DNA of 64,000 bases from AWTP1-13 sp963820375 (GCA_963820375.1 CAWFZX010000038.1:59915-123914); one strand, 5' to 3'. Shown: positions 1-9,309, counted from the first letter of the stretch. Numbers and translations are program-made. The notes: generated by a model not told the origin, from the letters alone.

Positions 1-2
1 CC

Positions 3-707
3 GAGATCGCACGCCACATCAAATGCGAGCTGCGTGAGGCCGCGTGGTCGAACCCGTCCAACGCCTGGCTGCAACCGTGGAATGCAGCGCTCGTCCTCAG
101 CCTTGAAGTGTTCCACAACGGCGAACTGGGGGCGGACTCGGCCGTGGTCTTCCCTGTCCAGAGCGGGGCCTTTGTTCCCAACCTGACCGCAGGATTTAGT
201 GGACAGGCAACCCGCACCGAGCGGATCAGCTTTAATGAAAGCTTGCTTGCGCTTCACCGCGATCCCAACCTCGGCTGCAAGGGGCGGGAGACGGGACACT
301 ACGGTCGTCTTGGGGGCCAACTCGGGATCGCGGATCTGTTCGAGCGTGCCGGGCGCACGCGCAAGGTGGCCAACCTAACGGGTCTGACGCAGCTAGATTA
401 CAACCTTGATTTTATCATCAAGAGCAATGCTGGTCTGGAACCCAGGTTTAGCCTGGTGCCAATCGGTAACAGCAGAAGCGTGGGCGGCGGCATCAAGTTG
501 ACCGGCTCAAACAGCGATACCCAAACGCTGAAGCTTACTCTCGTGCCACCCGCGCAAGCCCCGACGGCGCGTGGAATTGGGACCAGCGCACGTGGCGCCG
601 GCCCGCCGATCGCGCCCGCGGATGAGGATCGCCTGGAGCGCAGCAAGAGCCGCAATCTCTTGGAAAGCATCGACGACAAGCTGCGGCGGCAGAACCTTGG
701 AAATTGA
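3..707 (+). CDS. Unidentified protein, 5' end cut by the window
   Basis: The frame is open from the first bases of the window to a TGA at 705-707, so the true start lies upstream and at least 234 residues are visible. An in-frame GTG at 108 is only an internal possibility. The visible part begins with residues EIARHIKCELREA, continues with a Gly/Asn/Thr/Leu-rich middle that could be beta-rich, and ends with a Pro/Ala/Arg-rich low-complexity tail and a charged end (LLESIDDKLRRQNLGN). I see no membrane segment or catalytic motif in this part. I do not recognise the family. It is separated from nuoA by about 194 bases and is probably not part of that operon. That it is a real gene is fairly sure, because the frame is long and open with normal composition; its function is unknown. 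Confidence 0.6.
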   Translation, partial: EIARHIKCELREAAWSNPSNAWLQPWNAALVLSLEVFHNGELGADSAVVFPVQSGAFVPNLTAGFSGQATRTERISFNESLLALHRDPNLGCKGRETGHYGRLGGQLGIADLFERAGRTRKVANLTGLTQLDYNLDFIIKSNAGLEPRFSLVPIGNSRSVGGGIKLTGSNSDTQTLKLTLVPPAQAPTARGIGTSARGAGPPIAPADEDRLERSKSRNLLESIDDKLRRQNLGN

Positions 708-815
708 GAGCCCCTGGGGTGCGAAGGCCAGGCCCCCAGCCGCCGCCGCTCCTGGCGGCCGGCGCCCGCTTTGCCGCGCCAGCGGCGAAACCCTTCATTG
801 CGACGAAGGCGCCGG

Positions 816-844
816 TTGCGTCACCGGTGGCACTGCGGTAACAC
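816..844 (+). promoter_or_regulatory. Possible promoter of the nuo operon
   Basis: TTGCGT (816-821) and TAACAC (839-844) are separated by 17 bases and lie about 60 bases before the nuoA start. This fits a sigma-70-type alphaproteobacterial promoter, but the -10 match is weak. The 708-901 spacer is otherwise GC-rich and without a gene. This is a pattern match only; no transcript start is known. Confidence 0.25.
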
Positions 845-901
845 CCGCAAGAGAGCTTTTGCGCTGCGTCACGGCATAGCCGTAAGCGGAGCCAGGACGC
901 G

Positions 902-1267
902 ATGAACCAACTGCTACTGGATTACCTGCCGCTCGCCGTCTTTCTCGGGGTGTCGCTGGTCATTGGCGCGGCGCTGATGGTGGCGCCCTTCCTGGTGGCG
1001 GTACGTCATCCCGATCCCGAGAAGGTGTCGGCTTACGAATGCGGTTTCAACGCTTTTGACGACGCGCGCATGAAATTCGATGTGCGCTTCTATCTGGTCT
1101 CCATCCTCTTCATTATCTTCGACCTGGAGGTCGCCTTCTTGTTCCCCTGGGCGGTTGCCTTCAAGCAGGTCGGAGTCTTCGGCTTTTGGTCGATGATGGT
1201 GTTCCTGGGCGTCTTGACCATCGGCTTTATCTACGAGTGGCGCAAAGGTGCGCTGGAGTGGGATTGA
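902..1267 (+). CDS. nuoA: NADH-quinone oxidoreductase subunit A
   Basis: Small membrane subunit of respiratory complex I, the proton-pumping NADH:quinone oxidoreductase of the inner membrane. The 121 residues are the usual length, with three hydrophobic segments (about 8-30, 64-84 and 92-112). The conserved loop after the first helix is present (YECGF, then FDVRFYLVSILFIIFDLEVAF), and it forms part of the quinone-site region in known complexes. A purine-rich AGGA precedes the ATG at a normal distance. It is the first gene of a complete nuo operon, and its TGA overlaps the ATG of nuoB by one base, which implies translational coupling. The identification is secure. Confidence 0.97.
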   Translation: MNQLLLDYLPLAVFLGVSLVIGAALMVAPFLVAVRHPDPEKVSAYECGFNAFDDARMKFDVRFYLVSILFIIFDLEVAFLFPWAVAFKQVGVFGFWSMMVFLGVLTIGFIYEWRKGALEWD

Positions 1268-1818
1268 TGGCGATCCAGACCGCCAAGCCGTTCGAACATG
1301 GCCCCACCGGCTTGGTGGCGCCGGTCGCGGCGTCCTTTGGTGACGTCTCCGCACAACTCGCCGACAAGGGTTTCCTGGTCACCACCACGGACGACCTCAT
1401 CAACTGGGCGCGCACGGGCTCGTTGATGTGGATGACCTTTGGGCTTGCCTGCTGCGCCGTCGAAATGATGCAGGCGTCGATGCCGCGATGGGATCTTGAA
1501 CGTTTCGGCTTTGCGCCCCGCGCTTCACCGCGCCAATCCGACGTCATGATCGTGGCTGGCACGCTCTGCAACAAGATGGCACCCGCGTTGCGCAAGGTCT
1601 ATGACCAGATGCCCGAGCCGCGCTACGTCATTTCGATGGGAAGCTGCGCCAACGGCGGCGGCTACTACCACTACTCCTATTCCGTGGTTCGGGGCTGCGA
1701 CCGTATCGTGCCCGTTGATGTATATGTGCCCGGCTGCCCGCCGACGGCGGAGGCGCTGGTCTACGGCGTGCTGTTGTTGCAACGCAAGATCCGGCGCACT
1801 GGAACGATCGAACGCTAG
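1267..1818 (+). CDS. nuoB: NADH-quinone oxidoreductase subunit B
   Basis: Peripheral-arm subunit of complex I that carries the terminal iron-sulfur cluster N2, the electron donor to quinone. In the 183-residue product the cluster ligands are visible as the adjacent pair C62-C63 (in FGLACCAVEM), C127 (MGSCANGG) and C157 (VPGCPPT). The ATG at 1267 was chosen because it overlaps the nuoA stop by one base and gives the normal family length. An in-frame start at 1186 would add 27 residues lying inside nuoA and is unlikely. It is followed by nuoC after 34 bases. Confidence 0.97.
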   Translation: MAIQTAKPFEHGPTGLVAPVAASFGDVSAQLADKGFLVTTTDDLINWARTGSLMWMTFGLACCAVEMMQASMPRWDLERFGFAPRASPRQSDVMIVAGTLCNKMAPALRKVYDQMPEPRYVISMGSCANGGGYYHYSYSVVRGCDRIVPVDVYVPGCPPTAEALVYGVLLLQRKIRRTGTIER

Positions 1819-1852
1819 CCGGGCCCGGCCGAACTGAGACAAGCAGCTTATT

Positions 1853-2446
1853 ATGCTCGAGGAACTTGCCCAGCACGTTGAGGCTCTTCTGGGTCCCGAC
1901 TGCATCAGCCGGCGGCTTGCGCTCGGCGAGCTCAGCATCGTCGTGCCAGCCCAGTCGGTCGTTTCCGTGCTGCGCACCTTGCGCGACGACCCGCAGTGCC
2001 AATTCGAGCAGCTGATCGACATTTGCGGCGTAGACTACCCGGAACGGGAGCAGCGCTTCGATGTGGTCTACCACCTGCTCTCGCCGCGGCAAAATCTGCG
2101 CCTTCGCGTGAAATGCGCCGTCGACGATGCGACGCCGGTGCCCAGTGTGGTCGAGTTGTTTGCCTGCGCCAACTGGTACGAGCGTGAGGCCTACGACATG
2201 TACGGCATCCTGTTCTCCGGCCATCCCGACCTGCGCCGCATTCTGACCGACTACGGCTTCCAGGGTTACCCGCTGCGCAAGGATTTCCCGCTGACCGGCT
2301 ACGTCGAGGTACGCTATGACGATGCGCAAAAGCGCGTGGTTTACGAGCCTGTCCGGCTGCCGCAGGAGTTCCGCTCCTTCGATTTTCTGAGCCCTTGGGA
2401 GGGAACGCAATACATGCTTCCGGGCGATGAAAAGGCAAAGCCGTAG
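1853..2446 (+). CDS. nuoC: NADH-quinone oxidoreductase subunit C
   Basis: 30-kDa-type peripheral subunit of complex I, located in the hydrophilic arm beside NuoD. The 197 residues end in the family signature: WYEREAYDMYGI, then HPDLRRILTDYGF and PLRKDFPL at roughly 122-155. It is a separate gene here, not fused to nuoD as in E. coli. The stop lies two bases before the nuoD ATG, so the two subunits are probably made in step. Confidence 0.97.
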   Translation: MLEELAQHVEALLGPDCISRRLALGELSIVVPAQSVVSVLRTLRDDPQCQFEQLIDICGVDYPEREQRFDVVYHLLSPRQNLRLRVKCAVDDATPVPSVVELFACANWYEREAYDMYGILFSGHPDLRRILTDYGFQGYPLRKDFPLTGYVEVRYDDAQKRVVYEPVRLPQEFRSFDFLSPWEGTQYMLPGDEKAKP

Positions 2447-2448
2447 CA

Positions 2449-3639
2449 ATGCCAGAGACCGACATCCGCCAGTTCAACATCAACTTCGGTCCGCAGCATC
2501 CGGCCGCCCACGGCGTGCTGCGCCTCGTGCTCGAACTCGACGGTGAAGTGGTAACCCGGGTCGACCCGCACATCGGCCTCCTACACCGCGGCACCGAAAA
2601 GCTCATCGAGCACAAAACCTACCTGCAGGCGATCGGCTATTTTGACCGCCTCGACTATGTGGCGCCGATGAACCAGGAGCACGCTTTTTGCCTCGCCGGC
2701 GAAAAACTGCTCGAGATCACGGTGCCGAAGCGGGCGCAGCTCATCCGCGTGCTCTATTCCGAAATCGGCCGGCTGTTGTCGCATCTGCTCAACGTCACGA
2801 CGCAGGCCATGGACGTCGGTGCCCTTACCCCGCCGCTGTGGGGCTTCGAAGAGCGCGAGAAACTGATGGTGTTTTATGAGCGCGCCTCGGGCAGCCGCAT
2901 GCACGCCAAGTACTTCCGCTTTGGCGGCGTGCATCAGGACCTGCCGCCGCAGCTGATCGACGACATCGCCAAATTCTGCACAACACATCCCAAGGTGCTG
3001 GACGATATCGAAGATTTGCTCACCGACAACCGCATCTTCAAACAGCGCAATGTCGACATCGGCGTCGTGGCACTGGAAGACTGCCTACGGTGGGGCTTTT
3101 CGGGCGTCATGCTGCGCGGCTCCGGTGCCACTTGGGACCTGCGCAAGGCGCAGCCCTACGAGTGCTATTCCGAACTCGATTTCGACATTCCGATCGGCAA
3201 GAACGGTGACAATTACGATCGCTATTGCATCCGCGTTGAGGAGATGCGCCAAGCCGTCCGCATCATGCAGCAGTGTTGCGAGAAGCTGATGTCTGCGGAG
3301 GGGGCCGGCCCGCATGTGATCGACGACAAGAAGGTGATCCCGCCCAAGCGAAGCGAGATGAAACGCTCCATGGAAGCGTTGATCCATCACTTCAAACTTT
3401 ATACCGAGGGCTTCCACGTTCCGGCCGGCGAAGTCTACGCGGCCGTGGAAGCGCCCAAGGGCGAGTTCGGCGTTTATCTGGTGTCGGACGGCAGCAACCG
3501 ACCTTACCGCTGCAAAATCCGTGCTCCTGGCTTCCCGCATCTGCAGGCGATGGACTTTTTGAATCGCGGCCACATGCTGGCGGATGTGTCAGCCATCCTC
3601 GGCTCGCTCGACGTCGTTTTCGGCGAGATCGACAGATGA
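2449..3639 (+). CDS. nuoD: NADH-quinone oxidoreductase subunit D
   Basis: 49-kDa subunit of complex I that with NuoB forms the quinone-binding cavity; it is related to the large subunit of NiFe hydrogenases but carries no metal. The product has 396 residues, the normal length. Visible family motifs are NFGPQHPAAHGVLRL near the N-terminus, LLHRGTEKL around 45-53, and MLRGSGATWDLRK in the middle; the C-terminus has the expected FGEIDR ending. It starts at ATG 2449 immediately after nuoC. The next gene is not nuoE but a small unrelated membrane-protein gene. Confidence 0.97.
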   Translation: MPETDIRQFNINFGPQHPAAHGVLRLVLELDGEVVTRVDPHIGLLHRGTEKLIEHKTYLQAIGYFDRLDYVAPMNQEHAFCLAGEKLLEITVPKRAQLIRVLYSEIGRLLSHLLNVTTQAMDVGALTPPLWGFEEREKLMVFYERASGSRMHAKYFRFGGVHQDLPPQLIDDIAKFCTTHPKVLDDIEDLLTDNRIFKQRNVDIGVVALEDCLRWGFSGVMLRGSGATWDLRKAQPYECYSELDFDIPIGKNGDNYDRYCIRVEEMRQAVRIMQQCCEKLMSAEGAGPHVIDDKKVIPPKRSEMKRSMEALIHHFKLYTEGFHVPAGEVYAAVEAPKGEFGVYLVSDGSNRPYRCKIRAPGFPHLQAMDFLNRGHMLADVSAILGSLDVVFGEIDR

Positions 3640-3679
3640 GGCGGCGCCGGCGTGGAAGTTAGCTTCACCTGAGCTGCCA

Positions 3680-4144
3680 ATGCAAGGAAGACCACGATGG
3701 AGAACGAAAATCGTCTTAGCCGTCTGCGCCCTTGTCGGTACGCTGCTGGGCCTCATCGGCATCCACTATCTGCTGATCCCCGAATCGGCGGCGCGCACCT
3801 TCGGGCTACCCGGCCGGCCAAGCGGGCATGAATTGCACTACATCATTGGCTTGCGAAACCTCTGGTTGGGAGCGCTTGCCGTCGGCCTAGCAGCGCTGCG
3901 CCAATGGCATGGCTTGGCGGTCTGGTTCTCGATTGGCGGGTTTGTGTGTTTTGCCGACGCCCGGCTGGTCGCCAACGCGACCGGAAAGCTGCCGCAGATT
4001 GCCTTCCACCTGGGCTGCGGGGTGGTCTTTTGGTGCTTGGCCGCTGGTCTGCTGGCGGAGCGGGAACAAGGGGCGCTGAGCCGAGCGACTTTGCCGCGCC
4101 GCTTACGTCTTGGCAGCGTTCTAAAGACGGGCGACAACCACTGA
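3680..4144 (+). CDS. Small membrane protein (DUF4267-like) inserted in the nuo operon
   Basis: Predicted product of 154 residues with four hydrophobic segments (about 10-30, 48-66, 74-92 and 105-125), so an integral inner-membrane protein. The core (GIHYLLIPESAARTFGLP ... HYIIGLRNLWLGALAV) resembles small DUF4267-type membrane proteins; that family call is by eye. The ATG at 3680 was chosen because upstream in-frame starts (3584) would overlap the end of nuoD by more than 50 bases. The gene lies on the same strand between nuoD and nuoE, 40 bases after one and 62 before the other, so it is almost certainly cotranscribed. It is not a known complex I subunit. It could be an accessory or assembly protein or simply a passenger; nothing in the sequence decides between these. 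Confidence 0.7.
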   Translation: MQGRPRWRTKIVLAVCALVGTLLGLIGIHYLLIPESAARTFGLPGRPSGHELHYIIGLRNLWLGALAVGLAALRQWHGLAVWFSIGGFVCFADARLVANATGKLPQIAFHLGCGVVFWCLAAGLLAEREQGALSRATLPRRLRLGSVLKTGDNH

Positions 4145-4206
4145 ATCAGCCCTTATAAGTGGGCCGCCACAATTCCGCCTCCGCCGCCCGGAGCACGCAC
4201 AGCCGC

Positions 4207-4824
4207 ATGTCTGTCCGCAGACTGGACCCCAATCAGCCCCCCAGCTTTGCCTTCACGCCAGAAAACCAAGCGTGGGCGGAGGCGACGATGGCGAAGTATC
4301 CGCCGGGCAAGCAGGCCTCGGCTGTGCTACCGCTGCTGTGGCGGGCGCAAGAGCAGCATGCCGGCTGGCTGCCGGAACCGGCCATCCGAGTGGTCGCCGA
4401 CATGTTGGGCATGGCCTACATCCGCGTTTACGAGGTGGCGACCTTCTACACGATGTTCCAGCTTTCGCCGGTGGGAAAGAAGGCGCATGTGCAGGTGTGC
4501 GGTACCACGCCGTGTATGTTGCGGGGTGCCGAAGCCCTGGTTGCGATTTGCAAGCGACGGATTCATGCCGATCCGCACCACCTCTCGCCCGACGGTGAAT
4601 TCTCTTGGGAGGAAGTGGAATGCCTGGGCGCCTGCGCTAACGCACCGATGGTGCAGATTTGGCGTGACACTTACGAGGATTTGACCCCGGACCTGTTCGA
4701 GAAGGTCCTCGACGGCTTTGCCAGTGGCACACCACCTAAGGCTGGCTCGCAGATCGGTCGGCAAGCCTCGTGCCCTCTCGACGGACCAACGACACTCACA
4801 GACTTCGCCAAGGCCGGCAAGTAG
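4207..4824 (+). CDS. nuoE: NADH-quinone oxidoreductase subunit E
   Basis: 24-kDa subunit of the NADH-dehydrogenase module of complex I, a thioredoxin-fold protein binding the [2Fe-2S] cluster N1a. The four-cysteine pattern is present: C-x4-C in CGTTPCMLRG and C-x3-C in ECLGACANAP. Length is 205 residues from the ATG at 4207. A GTG at 4159 would add 16 residues of low-complexity sequence that do not look like the family, so 4207 is preferred. The C-terminal tail after the cluster domain (SGTPPKAGSQIGRQASCPLDG) is typical of alphaproteobacterial NuoE. The stop is 14 bases before the GTG of nuoF. Confidence 0.95.
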   Translation: MSVRRLDPNQPPSFAFTPENQAWAEATMAKYPPGKQASAVLPLLWRAQEQHAGWLPEPAIRVVADMLGMAYIRVYEVATFYTMFQLSPVGKKAHVQVCGTTPCMLRGAEALVAICKRRIHADPHHLSPDGEFSWEEVECLGACANAPMVQIWRDTYEDLTPDLFEKVLDGFASGTPPKAGSQIGRQASCPLDGPTTLTDFAKAGK

Positions 4825-4838
4825 GGGACGCTGCACCC

Positions 4839-6125
4839 GTGGCTCTACAAGACAAGGACCGAATTTTCACAAACCTCTACGGCTTCCAAGACTGGAAGCT
4901 GGCGGGGGCCAAGTCGCGCGGTGGTTGGGACGGCACCAAGGCGCTCATTGAAAAAGGTCACGACGCCATCATCGCCGAGATCAAGAATTCGGGCCTGCGC
5001 GGACGCGGCGGCGCGGGTTTTCCAACGGGCCTGAAATGGTCCTTCATGCCCAAGAGTGATCCGCGTCCAAGCTACCTGGTGATCAACGCCGACGAATCCG
5101 AACCGGGCTCCTGCAAGGATCGCGAGATCATGCGCCACGACCCGCATCTGCTCATCGAGGGTGCGTTGCTGGCGTCGTTCGCGATGCGGGCGCACGCCTG
5201 TTACACCTACGTTCGCGGCGAGTTCATCCGCGAGCGCGAGCGCCTCGAGGCTGCAGTCGCCGAGGCCTACGACGCCAAACTGATCGGCAAGAATAACATT
5301 TACGGCTGGGATTTCGAGTTCATCGTACATCACGGTGCGGGGGCCTATATTTGCGGTGAGGAGACCGCGCTGTTGGAAAGCCTCGAGGGCAGGAAAGGCC
5401 AACCACGCCTAAAGCCACCCTTTCCCGCCAACACCGGCCTTTATGGCGCGCCGACAACCGTCAACAACGTCGAATCGATTGCCGTCGTGCCCGCTATCCT
5501 GCGCCGCGGGGCAGCCTGGTTTGCCGGCTTCGGTAAGCCAAACAATACGGGCACCAAACTGTTTCAGATCTCAGGCCACGTCGAACAGCCGTGCGTGGTC
5601 GAGGAGGAGATGGGTATTCCCTTGCGCGAGTTGCTCGAGCGTCACGCAGGCGGCGTGCGCGGCGGCTGGAATAACCTGCTGGCGGTGATTCCCGGCGGAT
5701 CGTCGATGCCGTGCCTACCGTCGAGCGTCTGCCAGGAATTGACGCTCGATTTCGATACCCTCAGCAAGCTCAAATCGGGCATGGGTACGGCCGCCGTGAT
5801 CGTCATGGACAAGTCGACCGACATCATCGCCGCCATCCGCCGCATTGCCTACTTCTATAAGCACGAGAGCTGCGGCCAGTGCACGCCTTGCCGGGAGGGT
5901 TGCGGCTGGATGTGGCGCATGCTGCAACGCATGGAGCGCGGCGAGGCCCAGAAGAGCGAGATCGACCTGCTGCAGGATATGACCACGAAGATCGAGGGCC
6001 ACACGATTTGCGCGCTCGGCGACGGCGCGGCCTGGCCGGTGCAGGGACTGCTACGCCACTTCCGGCCGGTTATCGAGGAACGCATCGACCGGCATCAGGC
6101 AGCGCTCAAGCAGGCAGCGGAGTAG
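4839..6125 (+). CDS. nuoF: NADH-quinone oxidoreductase subunit F
   Basis: 51-kDa subunit of complex I that binds NADH, FMN and the [4Fe-4S] cluster N3, where electrons enter the complex. The 428 residues show the FMN/NADH glycine-rich motif LRGRGGAGFPTG at 53-64, the GEETALLESLEG segment, and the cluster motif ESCGQCTPCREG followed by a later Cys in HTICALGDG. The GTG at 4839 was chosen as start: it gives the normal length and N-terminus (ALQDKDRIFTNLYG), whereas the earlier in-frame ATG at 4770 lies inside nuoE. It is followed by nuoG after 3 bases. Confidence 0.96.
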   Translation: MALQDKDRIFTNLYGFQDWKLAGAKSRGGWDGTKALIEKGHDAIIAEIKNSGLRGRGGAGFPTGLKWSFMPKSDPRPSYLVINADESEPGSCKDREIMRHDPHLLIEGALLASFAMRAHACYTYVRGEFIRERERLEAAVAEAYDAKLIGKNNIYGWDFEFIVHHGAGAYICGEETALLESLEGRKGQPRLKPPFPANTGLYGAPTTVNNVESIAVVPAILRRGAAWFAGFGKPNNTGTKLFQISGHVEQPCVVEEEMGIPLRELLERHAGGVRGGWNNLLAVIPGGSSMPCLPSSVCQELTLDFDTLSKLKSGMGTAAVIVMDKSTDIIAAIRRIAYFYKHESCGQCTPCREGCGWMWRMLQRMERGEAQKSEIDLLQDMTTKIEGHTICALGDGAAWPVQGLLRHFRPVIEERIDRHQAALKQAAE

Positions 6126-6128
6126 CCG

Positions 6129-8240
6129 ATGCCGAAGCAACTCATCATCGATGGCATGCCGATCGAAGTCGAGGACGGCATCACGCTGATCCAGGCCTGC
6201 GAGCAGGCGGGTGTGGAAATTCCGCGCTTCTGCTACCACGAGCGCCTGTCGATTGCTGGCAATTGCCGCATGTGCCTGGTCGAAGTGCAGGGCATGCCGA
6301 AACCGGCGGCCTCCTGCGCCATGGGCGTCAACGACCTGCCGCCCAACAAGGACGGCAGCCCGAAGATCATCAACACCAAAACGCCAGTGGTGAAGAAGGC
6401 ACGCGAAGGCGTAATGGAGTTCCTGCTCATCAACCACCCGCTCGATTGTCCCATCTGCGACCAGGGTGGCGAATGCGACCTGCAGGACCAAGCCATGGCC
6501 TACGGCATGGGAGGCTCGCGCTATGTCGAGAACAAGCGCGCTGTCGATGAAAAATACCTGGGACCTCTGATCAAGACCTTCATGACGCGCTGCATTCAGT
6601 GCACCCGTTGTGTGCGCTATATGACCGAAGTGGCCGGTGTCGAGGAACTGGGTGCCATCGGCCGCGGCGAGGACATGGAGATCACCACCTACCTCGAGCG
6701 CGGCATGATGTCGGAACTGTCGGCCAACGTGGTCGACCTGTGCCCGGTCGGCGCCCTCACGCATCGACCGTGGGCATTCACCGCCCGGCCGTGGGAACTG
6801 CGCAAGACCGAGAGCATCGATGTCATGGACGCGCTGGGGTCGGCCATTCGCGTCGATTGCCGTGGCCGCGAAGTGGTGCGCATCCTGCCGCGCAACAATG
6901 ATGCGGTGAACGAGGAATGGATCTCGGACAAGACGCGGCACGTGGCCGACGGCTTGCGCATCCAGCGATTGGATCGGCCGTATCTTCGGCAAGGTGGCGC
7001 GCTCCGGCCGGCAGGCTGGGACGAGGTGCTGGCCCTCGTGGCCGGCAGGCTCAAGAGCGTGGCGCCCGATCGTATCGGCGCGATCGCTGGCGATCTCGCC
7101 GGCGCCGAGGAGATGTTTGCGCTGAAAGACCTCTTGGAGCGTTTGGGCTGCAGAAACTTGGATTGCCGCCAGGACGGCGCCAAGCTCGATCCCTCACTTG
7201 GGCGCGCAAGCTATCTCTTCAATTCGACCATTGAAGGCATTGATCGGGCCGATGCCATCCTGTTGGTGGGTACCAACCCGCGGCTCGAAGCTGCCGTCCT
7301 CAATTCGCGGCTGCGCAGACGCTGGCGGCAGGGCAACCTCGCCGTGGCTTTGATCGGTGCAGCCGCGGATCTGACATACCCCTACGACTACCTTGGCGCT
7401 GGACCGCAAACGCTCAAGGATGTTGCCGACGGCAAGCACAGTTTTGCCAGGGTGCTGCGCGACGCCAAGCGGCCGATGATCATTGTCGGTGCCGCCGCGG
7501 CGGCCCGCCCGGACGGGGTCGGCGTATTGTCGGCAGCGGCGAGGGCCGCTTTGCTTGCCAGCGAAAGCAAGGAGCCCGGCTGGAACGCCTTCAATGTGCT
7601 GCATGGCGCGGCATCGCGAGTGGCCGGCCTGGATGTTGGCTTCGTGCCCGGCAGCGGCGGCCTGGACGTTGCCGCCATGCTGGTGGCGAGCGCTGGTGGT
7701 GCGCTCGATATTCTGTATTTGCTGGGCGCCGACGAGATCGAGATGGGCGGCATCGGTGAGACGACCTTCGTCATCTATCAGGGCAGCCATGGCGATGCCG
7801 GCGCCCATCGCGCCGACGTCGTGCTTCCGAGCGCGGCCTACACGGAAAAAGCGGCGACCTACGTCAATCTCGAAGGCCGCGCCCAGATGACGAACAGGGC
7901 GGCCTTTGCGCCTGGTGAGGCCAAAGAGGACTGGGCCATCATTCGTGCGCTATCGGCGCATGCCGGGCACACGCTCGACTATGATCATCCTCAGGCCCTG
8001 CGCGCCATCATGTACAAGGCGGCACCGCAGCTCATGCGCTTGGACGCTGTCACAGCTGCGCAATTGGCTGGCGTTGCCGCCCTGGCGGCGCGCCAGGGCG
8101 CGCTCGCAGCGGAACCGTTCGCCAACGCCGTCTCCGACTATTATTTGACGAACCCCATCGCGCGTGCCTCACCGATCATGGCCGACCTCAGCGCCTTGAA
8201 GAAGGGGTGGGACCGAGAGACAACGGGGACGCATGGCTAA
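6129..8240 (+). CDS. nuoG: NADH-quinone oxidoreductase subunit G
   Basis: 75-kDa iron-sulfur subunit of complex I, 703 residues. The N-terminal ferredoxin-like [2Fe-2S] domain is seen as FCYHERLSIAGNCRMCLVEV, followed by the His/Cys [4Fe-4S] motif HPLDCPICDQGGECDLQD and the second cluster region RCIQCTRCVRY. The rest is the molybdopterin-oxidoreductase-like domain, which in complex I holds no molybdenum cofactor. The length is normal for the alphaproteobacterial/mitochondrial form. The stop overlaps the nuoH ATG by 8 bases, so translation is coupled. Confidence 0.97.
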   Translation: MPKQLIIDGMPIEVEDGITLIQACEQAGVEIPRFCYHERLSIAGNCRMCLVEVQGMPKPAASCAMGVNDLPPNKDGSPKIINTKTPVVKKAREGVMEFLLINHPLDCPICDQGGECDLQDQAMAYGMGGSRYVENKRAVDEKYLGPLIKTFMTRCIQCTRCVRYMTEVAGVEELGAIGRGEDMEITTYLERGMMSELSANVVDLCPVGALTHRPWAFTARPWELRKTESIDVMDALGSAIRVDCRGREVVRILPRNNDAVNEEWISDKTRHVADGLRIQRLDRPYLRQGGALRPAGWDEVLALVAGRLKSVAPDRIGAIAGDLAGAEEMFALKDLLERLGCRNLDCRQDGAKLDPSLGRASYLFNSTIEGIDRADAILLVGTNPRLEAAVLNSRLRRRWRQGNLAVALIGAAADLTYPYDYLGAGPQTLKDVADGKHSFARVLRDAKRPMIIVGAAAAARPDGVGVLSAAARAALLASESKEPGWNAFNVLHGAASRVAGLDVGFVPGSGGLDVAAMLVASAGGALDILYLLGADEIEMGGIGETTFVIYQGSHGDAGAHRADVVLPSAAYTEKAATYVNLEGRAQMTNRAAFAPGEAKEDWAIIRALSAHAGHTLDYDHPQALRAIMYKAAPQLMRLDAVTAAQLAGVAALAARQGALAAEPFANAVSDYYLTNPIARASPIMADLSALKKGWDRETTGTHG

Positions 8241-9309
8241 CGGCGCATTTTGGACCGACATCTGGCAGGGCTATGTGTGGCCGTTGCTGCTCATGGTCAT
8301 GCAGAGCGTGGTACTGTTGGTGGCACTGCTGGTTACCATTGCCTTCCTTCTGCTGATGGACCGCAAGGTGTGGGCGGCTGTGCAATTGCGCCGCGGCCCC
8401 AACGTGGTCGGTCCTTTCGGACTGTTGCAATCGTTTGCCGATCTTTTGAAGTTCGTGCTGAAAGAACCTCTGATCCCTGCCGGTGCTGACAAGGGCGTAT
8501 TTTTGTTGGCACCGCTGGTGGCATCGGTGCTGGCATTGGCGGCCTGGGCGGTGATCCCGCTCAACGAGAATGCCTGGGGCCGCTGGGTCATCGCCGACAT
8601 CAATGTCGGGGTGCTCTATTTGTTCGCGATCTCCTCACTCGGTGTCTACGGCATCATTATGGGCGGCTGGGCCTCGAACTCGAAATACCCGTTTTTGGGG
8701 GCGCTACGGTCCGCGGCACAAATGGTGTCCTACGAGGTCTCGATCGGGTTCGTGATCATCACCGTGCTCTTGGTCGTGGGGTCGCTCAATCTTACCGAGA
8801 TCGTCAACGCGCAGCGCGTCGGCATAGGGACGCGGCTCGGATTGGTAAACTCCGCGCTGGACTGGAACTGGCTGGTTCTATTCCCGATGTTCATCGTGTT
8901 CTTCATCTCGGCGCTAGCGGAGACCAATCGTCCGCCCTTTGATCTGCCGGAAGCAGAGTCGGAGTTGGTGGCGGGTTTTGCCGTCGAGTATTCCTCCACC
9001 CCCTATCTATTGTTCATGCTCGGCGAGTACGTGGCGATCGTCACCATGTGCGCGCTGATCACCATCATGTTTCTGGGCGGCTGGCTGCCGCCGCTCGATG
9101 TCGCCCCGTTCAATTGGGTTCCAGGACTGTTCTGGTTCCTTCTGAAGCTGGTATCGGTCTTCTTCATGTTCGCCATGGTGAAGGCCTTCGTGCCACGCTA
9201 CCGCTACGACCAGCTCATGCGGCTTGGCTGGAAGGTATTTCTGCCCCTGTCGCTGTTCATGGTGGTCGCGGTCGCCGCAGTGCTCCAGTACTTCGAACTT
9301 GCGCCGTGA
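8233..9309 (+). CDS. nuoH: NADH-quinone oxidoreductase subunit H
   Basis: Membrane subunit of complex I at the joint between the membrane arm and the peripheral arm, forming the entry to the quinone tunnel. The 358 residues have the eight or so hydrophobic helices of the family and its hallmarks: LLMDRKVWAAVQLRRGPNVVG near residues 36-56, the conserved acidic loop AETNRPPFDLPEAESELVAGF, and PRYRYDQLMRLGWK near the end. It overlaps nuoG by 8 bases and is followed by nuoI after 11 bases. Confidence 0.97.
   Translation: MANGAFWTDIWQGYVWPLLLMVMQSVVLLVALLVTIAFLLLMDRKVWAAVQLRRGPNVVGPFGLLQSFADLLKFVLKEPLIPAGADKGVFLLAPLVASVLALAAWAVIPLNENAWGRWVIADINVGVLYLFAISSLGVYGIIMGGWASNSKYPFLGALRSAAQMVSYEVSIGFVIITVLLVVGSLNLTEIVNAQRVGIGTRLGLVNSALDWNWLVLFPMFIVFFISALAETNRPPFDLPEAESELVAGFAVEYSSTPYLLFMLGEYVAIVTMCALITIMFLGGWLPPLDVAPFNWVPGLFWFLLKLVSVFFMFAMVKAFVPRYRYDQLMRLGWKVFLPLSLFMVVAVAAVLQYFELAP

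Noticed and set aside
1186..1266. A longer start for nuoB
   Set aside because: It would lie inside nuoA and add sequence not found in the family; the TGATG junction at 1265-1269 is the natural start.
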